This document shows, one piece after another, positions 13,301 through 25,075 of a DNA stretch of 64,000 nucleotides. The notes beneath the pieces were generated by a model. That model saw only the letters and a list, made by a program, of their open reading frames with translations. It was not told the origin of the DNA and ran no database searches. Positions within the stretch are counted from its first letter, which is position 1; each line of letters opens with the position of its first letter. Location: positions 137,459,929 through 137,523,928 of the forward strand of contig CM035439.1 in the NCBI GenBank assembly GCA_020310875.1. Reading direction: 5' to 3'. Made by a program: the position numbers and the translations under genes. Source of the stretch: Ceratopteris richardii (lineage: Eukaryota; Streptophyta; Polypodiopsida; Polypodiales; Pteridaceae).

Positions 13301-14000
13301 TACGTGCCTCTGGGGTTGAAATTCTACTTTGTAGAAGTATTCTTCATCTGATGCAAAAGGTGGGTCCATAATTAGTCACGTGCATCCTCAAATGCATCAG
13401 GGCTAGGTTCACACTCTTCTAACACTGCCTCTCCCAGGATTGGCTCCATGAGGAAGACTGAAATGTCATAGCCATCTTCATCACAGTGAGGTGTCCATTG
13501 TTCTTCATTGATGGCTACATCCATTGTTGCTAAGATTTCTGCCTAGCCGTGGGGTTCAAATTCTTCGTCAGGAAAGACTATAGGCGCATAGGCTGGGTCT
13601 TGAATTGATCTATGTGTTTCTTTGCACCTATCTCTCTGGCTTCTTCTCTCTTCTCTTCTTCTACTGCTACTTTGCACATCCATAAGTGGGTGTCTTCATG
13701 CATCCATGAGGATCCTGACCCTATGGAATGCACCAATTATGTATCATCTTTGGCTCTATGGATGGGATTCCATTGGATAGGAGGGACATCTCTATGAGAG
13801 TAATATTTGAGATTCACTTTGGTCGTAACACCTAAGTGTTGCAGGTACAAGGAATTGGTTCCCCAGTCCTGTACAACTTGCAACTGTCGCATAAAAGGTC
13901 GTCCCAAGATCATTTCATAGGCATGATTTTTGCTAAAGTCACATATAGCGAATGTATGCTCGAACTCAACACCACATGTGGTGAGAGTTATTCCTTCTAG
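10351..14000 (-). CDS. Gypsy-1 pol: protease end, RT, RNase H, integrase with duplicated zinc module
   Basis: Minus-strand pol, reading right to left. End of retropepsin (MILGRPFMRQL near 13900). Acidic linker. RT about 12850-12330 with KKNGKLRVCINL, MPFGLTNAPATFQ and YVDDL (near 12425). RNase H about 12020-11636 with HVDASNYAIG, TTEREGL and DHQALL. Integrase zinc module 1 (11371-11255, H-x6-H...C-x2-C) and module 2 (10993-10868, same pattern). Catalytic core about 10790-10480 with GIDFVGP, VSDRGTH and NGQAEST (D, D, E). The two zinc modules share the preceding block as well (YKxxxDGxLxxCV, ExEYxKxL), so about 125 residues have been duplicated in tandem. The region is largely open. It ends at 14000 because gypsy-2 has inserted in the protease; the upstream part resumes at 31010. 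Confidence 0.92.
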
Positions 14001-14005
14001 CAAGC

Positions 14006-14704
14006 TGTAGCTCAGTGATGAGTAGCACCTCCTTTAATGTCAATCCGAGAAGACGTGAGGATGGTATGAAGACCTCAAGCAAGTGGCGGCACAAGTGTGT
14101 GAGTGAGAAGCACACAAACATGTGCACACATACACACACACGCGCACACACGGCATGACAAAGAGTGAGAATCAATGGAGTTCTTAGATTACTTTCCAAA
14201 AAAGTTATTACAAGTTTGTTTCAATTACAATCTAAACCCCCCAAAAATGAGCTCTCTAGCTCCTTTTATAGTTTTTGACTAGCTTTGGCCCTGTTCAGAC
14301 CTAGTGTCCGGCCTAGTTAAAAATTAGGTTCCAGGGCTTATTTGAGGGCTCAAACGAGATCTAAAAAATACGAAAATTGGCAGGTAGATACTTCTAAAGC
14401 TCCTCAAGCTCAAGGACTCCTTGGCTTGCACAAAATGGAGCTACAAAAATATGAAATGGTATTTACAATGGTGTTTAGTGATGAGAATCACTTTGAATGG
14501 GTGTAAAGGATTTGAAAAATTAAAGGTTGCCTTAGTGCTAGATCTGCGTGAGTGCTCGTACTTGCTTCTTCATGAGGAAAATTACTGGCCTATTTGCCAG
14601 ATCTTCGTTGACTCCCTTGTCTGCTTGTGCCTTCTCTCCCTTCTGACTCTCTTCTCTGACTGCCATGCCTCGTTAGTCCTTCAGTTCCTTGTCTGCTGCT
14701 AACA
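14006..14704 (-). repeat. Gypsy-2 3' LTR
   Basis: A 699-bp LTR running from TGTAGCTCAG to CTGCTAACA. Its partner at 30306-31004 has the same length and about six differences. The left flank CAAGC matches the right flank of the partner. A (CA)n tract lies near 14110-14150 and a TATA-like TATAAAAGGAGC on the minus strand near 14260-14270. Confidence 0.96.
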
Positions 14705-17700
14705 CCCCCCCTCTCTCGCGTCTGTCGTCCCTGACAGACCCTTGTTGTGTGGGTTTTTGAATGTAGTACTCGACGACATCCTGCGCTAAGTGATGTTCGG
14801 CAATTCTCAATCCTTTGGCCAAATCTGTGAGTAGAGCATCCCAGTCTACCGGCCCGGGAACCTCTGGATGTGGTATACGTAGCTTTTCGGAATGGAGAGC
14901 TTGTTCCACTGCAAACAACTGCAAGAGATGGGATGGTCTGGGAATGAATATCTCGGAGTGATATTCCCAGAATCCCGTGACAAACATCTCTTCAAACGTT
15001 TGTTTGAAGCAGGCCGGTAGATATTTGATGCGAGGGTGCCATGCATACACAACATTAATCGATGGGGTTGTGCTCATGTCGTATACAAGGTCCTGATTAC
15101 CTTCATTAAATCCTAGTGCTGAGAGATGCGGTTCCTTGACATTTTTGAAGGTCCTGAAGGTGACCAAGATAAGTTCGAAAATCTTCAGGCACATCTGAGT
15201 CATGACATCAGGTACATTCTTGAACCGGACCCCCCAATGTCGAATCGTCGAAATCATATATCCAATAGTAGGTGGGCCCTTAGGGGGTGCGAAGTACACA
15301 TAATTGAGCCACTTCTCACATCCTTTAATCGTCAGCACTGTTTGTGTGTACTCCGGCCATGATCTCCTTCGAAATACAGGGCAATAACATGGGTTATATT
15401 TGATGTACAATGGCATGTTGTTCCATGTTCTTACCATTTCCGGGTAGGTTTCAAGCAGCCGAATTCTCCAAGTCGGTTGGCGAATATGTCCCTGCTTGGC
15501 ACTTTCTGGGATGTCTTCAGGTGTAAACTGTGTGGCAGAGGTTGGTTCCCTCGAAGTGTGGTGCTTGATCTCCGCATTATAATCCGCCATGAGGACGCAA
15601 AAAGGAACATACAGGTCGTCCGATGGGCCGATCCACCTATGGTGTGAGAGATTCTTAAAATAATCGGATTTTATTACAACCTCCTCCAATTGTGACATCA
15701 ATGCGATTTGGACTGCCACCCTGTCATCATGCGTCGTGGCTACTTTCTCTAATTTTTGCATCCATTCAGGTGCCTCAATTTCAATTGTGTCCATGCCCTG
15801 TTCTGTTCGCTTACCCCCGGGGGTTGGCATCGGGACATAGGGATCCTCGAATGTTTCTTCTACTTCAATTGGCACAAGATCGTCAGGCTCGGGCTCTACC
15901 AGGTGGGAGGGTTGACCCTCGTATTGCATGACCTTGCTGCGTAATTCCTCAAGTTCTGCCCGAAGTTTAGTGACCTCTTCAGATGTATCTTCTGCGGTTG
16001 TGATCTTGCTTGGTGACGTCTGTTGGGTGGCCAACTGTCTTAGTAAATCATCTCTCTCTTTTTCTAAAGCGGCATGGGCCTCCATTAGATCTGCATGAGT
16101 TTCTAACACCACTTTCATATTCTCGGAGGGTCCATGGTCGCCTCCAGATTTTCTTCGTTCTGTTTCTGTAATCGTTTATTCTCCTCTAGCACTGTAGACA
16201 TGTGCTTGCGTAGGAGGCCCAAGTTTCGTCGAAGCTTAAGGTCTTCCGTGATCTGAGAATGTAGCAGCTCGTCCATGTGTCGTCGTTCTTCATCATCTGC
16301 TTGGGGTGGGTTGGCTACTAATTGTGCGTATTGTTCCTGTAGTGTCACGTGCTGCTGTTGTAGTAGCTACTTCTGCTCTTCAAGATCCCTACATCGTGCT
16401 TGGAGATCTTCGTGGTTTCGGAAAAGCCTTGTATGTTGGTTGTCAAGGTGTTGGTAGTGTTGCTGAAGTTGGGACATGCATTGATACATATTATTAAATA
16501 CATTATTAAGAGGAATGGTGGGAGAAATGGTGTTGAATGCAGAGGGGAAGGGGAAGGGAAAGGGAAGTGTGGATGCAGTACTGGAGAAGGGTGAGGGGGG
16601 AGGTGGGGGAATGGGAGATTGTGGGTAAATGGGGGGTGGGAGAGGTGCAGAGGTGGGTGACACCTCCATGGATTCCAAAGTGGAGGCCGTGGTGGGAGTG
16701 ACTGTGAACATGGGGATTGTGGTTGCGGTGAGAGTTGTGAACGTGTATAGAGGTGTGTGTAATTGTGAACTCCCAGGAAGTGTGATCCGAATAGTGGTGC
16801 TTACCATGGCTGTGGTCAGACTTATGTTTTCAGTGGAAATAGAGTATGTGGGTTGATTGATGGTTTGTGCGTCGGTGTGTGTAGTGGGTTCGGAGGTGGT
16901 GACAGTAGATGTTATAGTGGTAGAGGGAGGTGAATGGGGCGGATGTGGGGGAGAAGGTGGCAAGGGAGGTGATGGAGGTGCACTCGATGTGTGGGCTTCC
17001 TCAGTGTCGTGACCAGTGTGTGCTGTGCCAGTGGTTGTGGGGGTGCCTTGTGGTCCTGATCCTAATACATTCATTCGTTTTCCCGTTCGTGGGGGGCGTC
17101 TGCCATATCTTTTCTCTGTCCTTCGTGATTGCACTAGTGCAGTATGCACCGTTTCAGGTACTCCCAAAGCGTCCGATATCATTTCCAAGGTGGCACGGTA
17201 TTGCTCGTCCACACCTTCCTCCTCCAGAATCTGGTTCATGAGGGCTTTACCTGCAGCTAATGATAGTCTGTGTTGCTCTTGAACTCGGTTCATCGTATCG
17301 TAGAGCTTCTTTAATGCGTTAGTATAGGCTGGGGCACCTTCCAGTGCTTGTAGGGCTTCCTGATCATACTCTTGTTCTTCTGCTTCTGATTGTCCACCCT
17401 GTGCTTCCCCATGTGCTTCTTCTTCATCGTCCACATTGACTACGTCCGGTTGACTGGGCTGGGCTTGGTCTGGGGCAGTTTGCTGTCCACCAGCTTGCTC
17501 TGCTTCAACTTCCGCATTTACAGCTTCGATGATTCTAGCAACTTCTTCATCCGTTAGATCCTCCAAAGTGAATCCATGCGGGAATTCCAGATCAGTCGGT
17601 ACTGGTGGAAACACAAGGTTAGGGCCATCTGTGCTGTGCCTGGGTAACCTGATAGTAAATGGTTGTACTCGTCGGGGAAGTCTTGGGGTTGTTTCAGGCG

Positions 17701-18715
17701 TTAGGGTTGCACCGCGAGCTTGTGCACAAGGCATCTGGATAGCGCCTCTCATCTTCTTTGAGGGAGGCCCTACAGCTGACAATCTGCGTTGAAACTCCTG
17801 TGCTCTGGTCCAAATGAGAGCCCTCTGCACCGGTACATCATATGCGAGACATCTGTACACAATTCTTGTAAGCGCACAGCAACCATACAGTACAGACTTT
17901 TGCTTCTTATACCATCTCTGATGAGCCATATGAATCTGGTCGATAATCCAGTGGGGCATATTGATTGTCAAATCAAAAGCATCCGCTAGGTAGAGGCTAA
18001 ACCAGATCTTTTTGGGAGGCATTGTGAACCTTTCCTGCGCGGGGAATGCGAAATGTTGCACGACCATGCGTAAGTGGATGGCGATCGTAGGTGTCATCGC
18101 AACCATGTCCCTCAACTTCGTCAGATTCCTGTTCTTCATGTTGTCTGGAACCATAGTCTCTTTCTCTGTTGGAATGTGCATACCTTTCATGTCGAGTGCT
18201 TCTCTTACCAAGTTGATAGTCAAGCGAAAACGCTTCAGCTCGTTGCCCCTTGTGAGTGATGGGAGCACAAAGGAGCTGTATCCTTTCTTGTCTTTGCTTG
18301 GAGTGAGGGTACTAATTAAGTATGAGCACCTTAGAAAATCTGGCTTTGGTAGTTGGAACTTGAAGTAATCATAAAGCCCAGCCTTCTTCCATATTGACTT
18401 CAGTCCTTCATTATTCTGTAGCTTTTCAAACTCCCTGGTAAAGAAATGGTATCTGCCCCAACGTCCATTGAATTCTACCTCGGACTCCCACATATATGTG
18501 CCTTCACCCAGAGGTCCAGCAACGTCATTGAACCAGTGTGAGGTTTTGCCCACCGGCATTGTGTGACCCTGTGGAGGATTCTGAATCGGTATGGCATGTA
18601 ATGCCCTTAATGCCACTGGTCTTTCCTTTAATTCCTCCTCGACCGGAAGGCTTTCGATGTCCACCACTTGGGGGCTGGTGCCTGCCTGGGAGCTAGTTCC
18701 TACCGTATCTGCCAT
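14673..18715 (-). CDS. Gypsy-2 3' ORF region (giant env-position protein)
   Basis: Starting at ATG 18715 (MADTVGTSSQAG), about 1,300 residues are encoded. They comprise an N-terminal globular part (about 18650-17750, with HWFNDVAGPLGEGTYMWESE, KPDFLRCSYLIST, PPKKIWFSLYLAD and a cysteine-bearing VLYGCCALTRIVYRCLAYD), an acidic segment (about 17560-17340), a proline/serine/threonine linker (about 17000-16560), long coiled coils (about 16490-15900, with LLRKHMSTVLEENKRLQKQ) and a C-terminal globular part (about 15650-14760, with PLYIKYNPCYCPV and WEYHSEIFIPRP). No signal peptide or transmembrane helix is visible, so a fusogenic envelope is unlikely. The first part recalls plant transposon-associated (ATHILA/Ogre ORF1-like) domains, an impression only. 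The amino-acid sequence is conserved across gypsy-1, -2 and -4, which argues it was functional. About two breaks. Confidence 0.8.
14705..14739 (-). promoter_or_regulatory. Gypsy-2 polypurine tract and hairpin
   Basis: The minus strand GAGAGAGGGGGG (about 14705-14717) abuts the LTR. GTCTGTC (14720-14726) and GACAGAC (14733-14739) form a 7-bp stem next to it. The 3' ORF reads through this tract and ends a little inside the LTR, so the tract is also coding. Confidence 0.85.
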
Positions 18716-18729
18716 GTTACTTCTTGCTA

Positions 18730-18770
18730 CTTGTCTCTGTGAGAATATACAAACATGTGTTAACATTGTA
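18730..18770 (-). promoter_or_regulatory. Putative splice acceptor before the gypsy-2 3' ORF
   Basis: The minus strand reads TGTTAACACATGTTTGTATA then TTCTCACAG, with AG at 18737-18738 and the ATG of the 3' ORF 22 nt beyond. A branch-like TTAAC lies about 25 nt before the AG. The block is conserved in gypsy-1 (8396) and gypsy-4 (53207). Paired with the leader donor at 30253 it would make a subgenomic mRNA for the 3' ORF. Confidence 0.65.
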
Positions 18771-18928
18771 CAGGACAAGGGAGGATCGTTGTTGTTCCCA
18801 TTACAATATTAACATGAGGGTCGGGAGCGAATAATGGGTTAGTAAGTGCTCGGTGCAAGTGTGTGTGCGGTTAGCCGTTCGGTAGACCTAAGAGTTAAGT
18901 GGAATGATGGAGTGTGATAGTGATGTGG

Positions 18929-20280
18929 TTAGTAAGTTATCATGGATTTACAAATGGGGTCTGGGGGTTTGTTACAAGTCTGAGGCTGCCAAATGCAGTG
19001 GATAGGTTTTGCTCTTGGTTTCGTAGAGACTCTAGAGAGCTTTATTGGTGTCTCGGTTTGAAAATGAGGCCTTTTAGGGACCCACTTACAAGTGATTATG
19101 TGCGTGCTCATGGGCCTTGGTGTGTTCCTAAGTGTTGAAAACGAGTGAATGCTGGCTGTGCGAGTGGATGGGTTATGCTGTATAGGTTGTGGCCTCGGCG
19201 TAGCTACTTGCGCCCGTAAACAAGCCTTAGGCACCCAAATTTGTCTTGATTGTGGGCTAGCCTTTATCGACTCCTTGGGCACCCAAATAGCTGTCACGTC
19301 AGCAGAAGAATTTCTGAAAGACTTCTTATTAGTATCGTGTTGTCGATGACTAATAAGAGGCTTTGCCTGTGTGGTTGACTTAACTGCAACCGGGTGTTCG
19401 CCTTTCCGTACCCACACTTGTTTCACCTGCTGGGACATTTTGTTGCACAGGTACTTTTGATCTCGGACATAGGAAGTACTCTGCTTCTTCTACCTTTGAT
19501 CCATCTTTGGTTGCTGCCTCCTTCTGGCCTTTGGAAAAGAAGGGAGTTCCGTTGCATCCCTGACTCCTTTTTTGTGAATATCATTCCTCTGCAACACATA
19601 GTTTTGGACAAGAACAACATGGTCATCTTCATGTGTACTCCTGGAAGGACCAGGAGTCTGTGCCTTTCCTAGTTCCTTGAGTGCTCCATTATCTAACTCT
19701 ACTGTAATTCGACTATGATTGACCCAAACCTGAAGAAGTCCACTTCTTAGGTTTAAGTTGACTGCTTGGTCATAGATCCAGTCTTGACCCAAGACAAGAG
19801 GTTCAGTGAGATCCTCGTCTTGACACACTAGTACTTTAACTGTCATTGCCTCATCATGAATGTAGAGGGGAAGTTCCACCTCGCCCATGCAAGGGGTTTC
19901 CACGCCTCCCAATCCTATGAGATATGCTTCCACAGGATTGACGGTTAACTGCAACTCTTGACAGTAAGACAATTTAACAGCACTAGTGGCTGCACCTGAG
20001 TCAATCAAGGCTCTCACGGTCCTTGCACTCTTTCCTTGTCCAATATCTAGGGTTATGAAAGGACGTCGATCAATTATCCTATGCGAGCTTGTTCCTGCGG
20101 CTTCACACATGGCCATACGATATCCTTGATCTGCATAGTCATTCGTTCTAGGGTGATCTCTACCTTGCCTTCGTAACTTCATCCTTCTGATGCGTTCTAA
20201 AGCTTCTGCTTGAGCTTCTTCTCGAACTCGCTTTTCTTCCTCTTTGCGTTTCTTAGCAGTGTTGCGTCGGCTAAGCATTT
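18929..20280 (-). CDS. Gypsy-2 second retropepsin-like domain and W-V-P-K tail
   Basis: After integrase and a basic helical linker (KKRKEEEKRVREEAQAEALE), a retropepsin-like fold is predicted at about 20065-19688. It has FITLDIGQGKSARTVRALIDSGAATSAV (written here as FITLDIG and ALIDSGAATSAV; D-S-G near 19994-20002), an internal GLGGVETP flap-like segment, and LVLGQDWI. The following basic tail carries IWVPKE, IWVPKA, KWVPKR and IWQPQT. The domain matches the one in gypsy-1 almost residue for residue. It is distinct from the protease before RT (AILDSGAGVAI, near 24485). A duplicated or captured protease is the simplest reading; activity is not shown. Confidence 0.82.
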
Positions 20281-20321
20281 CCTCCGTGAGGGGTTCCTGA
20301 TACAGCTTGACCCTGCAACCG

Positions 20322-23300
20322 CTAATATAGTTTGGGAGAACATCCCCCCTCTAACGTGGCTAGTTGCACTGCTCCACTCGTGGAGATCCTATTGATGATC
20401 ATAGGTCCGTAGCCTCTCTTTTCTAGTTTCCTTGCGTGTTGTTTCAGTGTGTAGACTAAAACTAGATCTCCTGCTTTCAAACCCTTATCCTTCACATGGG
20501 CATCGAAGTATGCCTTCTGTCTCTTCTTAGCTGCATATATCCCTGCAGCTGCTCTTAGCCTTGTTTCTCCTAATCGTTCAAGGTCAAAAAGTCTAGAGGA
20601 GAGTTCATGACCCGTCCATTCGTGCTCTTGTGCTACTCTCAATGTAGGAATCAAGAAGTCCAAGGGTAGCACTGCGTTTTGGCCAAATACCATCTGAAAG
20701 GGGGTGGCTTGGAGTACCGTTTTGTAGGCGACTCGGTATGCCCAAACAACATGGTGCAGCTGTTTGTCCCAATCAGAGCGTTTAGTGTTCACTAATTTTG
20801 TCAGTACATTGCATAAGATCTTATTAGTGCTCTCAGCCTGTCCATTAGCTTGAGGGTGATAGGGGGCAGACTTCTTGTGTATTACCAAGAATTCCTGGAG
20901 TAGATTTTCAATCACTTCGTTCAAGAAATGAGTGCCTCGATCACTTACAAGCTCTATAGGTAGCCCATATCTTGTGAATACATTCTCAAACAAGAATTTA
21001 GCAGTTGTCTGAGCGTCATTCTTTGTCGTAGCTTTTACCTCTACCCACTTGGTGAGATAATCTGTTGCAACAATGATGTATTCTGCATGGGAACCCTTAG
21101 CTGGGGGATTAATAGGACCTACGAAGTCTATTCCCCACTTAGAGAACGCACGTCCACCCATCATAGGTTTCAGTGGCATCTCATCTTTGCGTATAGGATA
21201 CTGAGTTCGCTGACAGACATCACACCGTTTCACATAGGTATGTGCATCCATGTGAAGGGTAGGCCACCAGAAGCCCGCAAATAGTATCGCCTTGATCACC
21301 CGATCTGGTCCAAAGTGTCCTCCTGCTACACCTTGGTGAGCAGTTTCCAAGATCTTAAGATATTCACTTTCATGGACACATAGCCTCAGGTAACCGTCTT
21401 TACCACGCTTGTATAGATTATCACCAATGAGTGAGTAATCCAGGGCTTCTTGTTCTAAACTCCTTTTCCTAGCCAGAGTCATGTCTGGAGGGAATGTGTT
21501 TGTCCTCAGGAAGGATACTAGAGGTTCACTCCAATCTGACACAATGGATACTTGATAAAGAGTGGCGTGTTCCACAGGTGGTTTAGTGCAACAGATTAGG
21601 CATTCCTTGCACAACTTTTGGACATCCGCTTCCATAGTTGGCCAATGCACTCCGAGTCTCTTTAGAGTCTGTAAAGTTCGTTGCTTTGAGTAGTGTTGCT
21701 CTAACGCACCTACATGTGCTAATTGCAACCATTTAGCGTACTCATCCTCTTCTACGCAACAAGCCAAGATCCCTTGATCTGTGTGCTTGTACATACTTCC
21801 AGCCATGATGTGGTACTTTTGGGCTTTTACAACCTCTTTATTCTATGTGTTTACCACTGGATGATTAGGCCCGTATGTCAATACTGGTACCAATGGCTTG
21901 GCCCACTGCGGCACCACTTCCAAATTAAACAAGTAAGCATCAGGAAGATCATCCGATACTCCTTGTGGGGCTTCTCCCGATGTGAGCCTAGAGAGATGAT
22001 CAGCTCTCAAATGAGTCCTCCCTTTTCTCACCACTACCTCAAAGTCATATTCCATGAGCAAGAGAAACCATCTCACTAATCTTCCTGTATTGCATGGCTT
22101 ATTTACGAGGTATAGCAATGCTTGATGATCAGTAAAAAATTTAAACTTATTTGCAAGCAAATAGTGTCTAAATTTCTTAACTGCATATACCATGCCTAAA
22201 CCTTCTCTCTCCGTAGTGGTGTAATTTTGTTCAGCTGCATTCAACTGTCTACTGGCATAGGCAATTGGAAGATCCATATTACCTTCACCAGTAGGTTGTG
22301 CAAGCACACATCCAATAGCATAATTGGATGCATCCACGTGAATGTGGAATGGCTTATTCCAATCTGGTGTGGTCAAGATTGGTGCTGAACATAATCTTCG
22401 TTTAAGCTCCTGGAAGGAATTCTCACATTCCTCCGTCCACTCAAAGTTAGTCAGAAGTCCGTACATGGGCTTTGCAATGACAGCATACATGTGTATAAAT
22501 CGTCGGTAATAACCACAATGCCCCATGAAAGCTTGTACTTCCTTGACATTCTTTGGCCTAGGTAGCTCTGCTATGGCTCTCACTTTCTCTTCGTCGGTAG
22601 ATATGCCATTCTTTGACACTATGTGTCCTAGAATCTTGCCTTGCCTGACCATGAAAACACACTTTTCTGGGTTCAGGCAGACTTGATATTCTCTACATTT
22701 GTCAAAGATTTGTCTGAGCTCAGGGATATGGGTTTGTCTAATGTTGGAATGAGCACAAGATCATCAACATAGACCTCTAAATTCTTCCTCAGGAACTCCT
22801 TAAACACATGGCACATCAGCCTCTGGAAGGTAGCTGGTGCATTGGTAAGCCCAAATGGCATTACTCTAAAGGCAAAAATGCCCCATTCTGTGGCAAAAGC
22901 CGTTTTATGCTGATCTTCTGGAGCTATGGCTACTTGATTGTAGCCCGAAAATCCATCGAGGAAGCTGTACACTTCCTTGCCTGCTACTCTTTCTAAGAGA
23001 TGCTCTGTGATAGGAAGCGGATAGTTATCCCGAATTGTGGCCGCATTAACCTTTTTCAAGTTAATGCATACGCGCAGCTTTCCATTTTTCTTGGGCACAA
23101 CTATGATGGGGGATATCCACTCAGTGTGCTCAATTTTGTAGATAAATCCAGCTTCAACCAGTCTATCTATCTCTTCTTTGATCTTAGCAGCGTAATTATC
23201 GTTATATGTGTAGGGCTTTTGCTTAGAGGGTTTGGCATCTGAAGTCATGGGGATGGTGTGTGAGCATATGTCAGGGTCAACACCTTTCAAATCCTTGTAA

Positions 23301-25066
23301 CTCCAAGCGAATACATCTCTGTATTCTCTTAGCAGGGCTATTAATGCATGCTCTTCTTCCTCTGTTAGGTCATGGCCTATGTACGTGCATCTCTCCTCTC
23401 CTTCTTCTATGGCCACTACTATTTTCTTGGTGGTTTCTTTGTTATCATAGGCCTCTCCTACTTGTGCCTCTCGTTTAGGCATTCTTATCATGACTCTCCT
23501 GTCGTCTATCTCATACTTCTTAAAATTTTCCGGGACCTCAAACAAAGATTCTTCCTCTTCTGGTGAGGCTTCTCTCTTCTTTCGTTTCTTTCCTTCTTCC
23601 TTCTGGGTCACATGTGTTGCTAATCTTACATCGTTTGTAAGCTCTCCATGCCTCTGGGGTTGAAATTCTACTTCATGGAAGTATTCTTCATCTGATGCAA
23701 ATGGTGGGTCCATAATGATTGACTCTAGATCGGAGTCGCTTGCATCCTCAAATGCATCAGGGCTAGGTTCGCATTCTTCTAGAACTGCCTCTCCCATGAT
23801 TGGCTCTATGGAGAAGACTGAAATGTCATAGCCATCCTCATCACAGTGAGGTGTCCATTGTTCTTCATTGATGGCTACGTCCATGGTTGCTAAAATTTCT
23901 GCCCAGCCATGGGGTTCGAATTCCTCATCAGGAAAGACTACAGGTGCATAGGCTGGGTCTAGAATGGGTCTATGAGTTTCATTTGCACCTATTTCTCTGG
24001 CCTTTTCTCTCTTCTCTTCCTCTACTGCTACTTTGCACATCCATAAGTGGGTGTCTTCATGCATCCATGAGGATCCTGACCCTATGGAATGCACGGATTC
24101 CGTGTCATCTTTGGCTCTATGGATGGGATTCCACTGGATAGGAGGTACATCTCTATGAGAGTAATCTTTGAGATTTACTTTGGTTGTAACACCTAAGTGC
24201 TGTAGGTACAAAGAATTGGTTCCCCAATCCTGTACCACTTGCAACTGTCGCATAAATGGTCTTCCCAAAATCATCTCATAGGCTTGATTTTTGCTGAAGT
24301 CACATATGGCAAATGTATGCTCAAACTCGACCCCACAAGTGGTGAGAGTTATTCCTTCTAGCAATCCTAAGGGTCTCTCTACGTGACCATCGGCCATTTG
24401 CAATTTCATCCTCGTGGGCCTGAGTGCCGGCTGGCCCCAACGCTTCCATAGGGAAGTGGTGGCAATTGCAACTCCTGCACCTGAGTCCAAAATTGCCTTG
24501 GTGGTGTACTCCTGGTAGGTAATGGGAAGATAGGTGTTCCCTTCTTCGCCTTCATACATATCTCCTATCTTATCCAAGGGAATTTCTAGCACCGTCCTAT
24601 GGGATCCTACCTGGGAACGAGGTTTGGCTATTTCTGGTACTTGTTTGGCGACATGTTTCCATAATTCAGGTCTAACCTTGAGTAGCTCTTTTAACTTGAG
24701 ATTGCACTGCACGTTAGTGTTCTTCACTACCTCTGTGTTCCTAGGTATGACTGAATCTTCGTTTCTTACCATGACTGTAGGTGCTCTCATACAGGTGGAC
24801 TTTGCTTCCCATGGGCCTGTGAAGTGGGGTAGCTCTTGTATGGAATTAGACTCAAAGTCCAATCTCTCGTGAGACTGAGTACTCTCATGTTCCCCGTAAA
24901 TAGATGGAATGTCTTGTGGGAATTGGTCGTGTGCATCATCCACAAGTTCAAAGGGAGGGGCGACTTCACTTTCGTAATCCCATTTGTCTTCTTGAATCTC
25001 TCGTAGGAAGTCTGGTGCAAACCGATTCATAGAAGAAGAAGTGTCTGGCTCCGTAGAATTAGGCAC
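20322..25066 (-). CDS. Gypsy-2 pol: protease, RT, RNase H, integrase
   Basis: Minus-strand pol. Retropepsin about 24560-24230 (AILDSGAGVAIAT, MILGRPFMRQL). Acidic linker. RT about 23190-22640 with KKNGKLRVCINL, FSGYNQVAIAPEDQ, MPFGLTNAPATFQ and YVDDL. RNase H about 22370-21983 (HVDASNYAIG, DHQALLYL, RADHLSRL). Tandem integrase zinc modules at 21716-21600 and 21338-21213, each H-x6-H...C-x2-C. Integrase core about 21137-20826 (GIDFVGP, VSDRGTH, NGQAEST). The C-terminal region runs to about 20330 with GYGPMIINRIS. Length and order match Ty3/gypsy pol apart from the extra zinc module. It is mostly open and nearly identical in protein to gypsy-1. Confidence 0.94.
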
Positions 25067-25075
25067 ATAAGCAAC

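Noticed and set aside
16400-17240. Plus-strand V/G-rich open frames opposite the gypsy-2 3' ORF (also 6677-7390 and 51111-51512)
   Set aside because: They are mirror frames of the proline- and threonine-rich linker on the minus strand.
14673-18715. Classical retroviral envelope gene
   Set aside because: The position fits, but I see no signal peptide, cleavage site or transmembrane helix; coiled coils alone are not enough.
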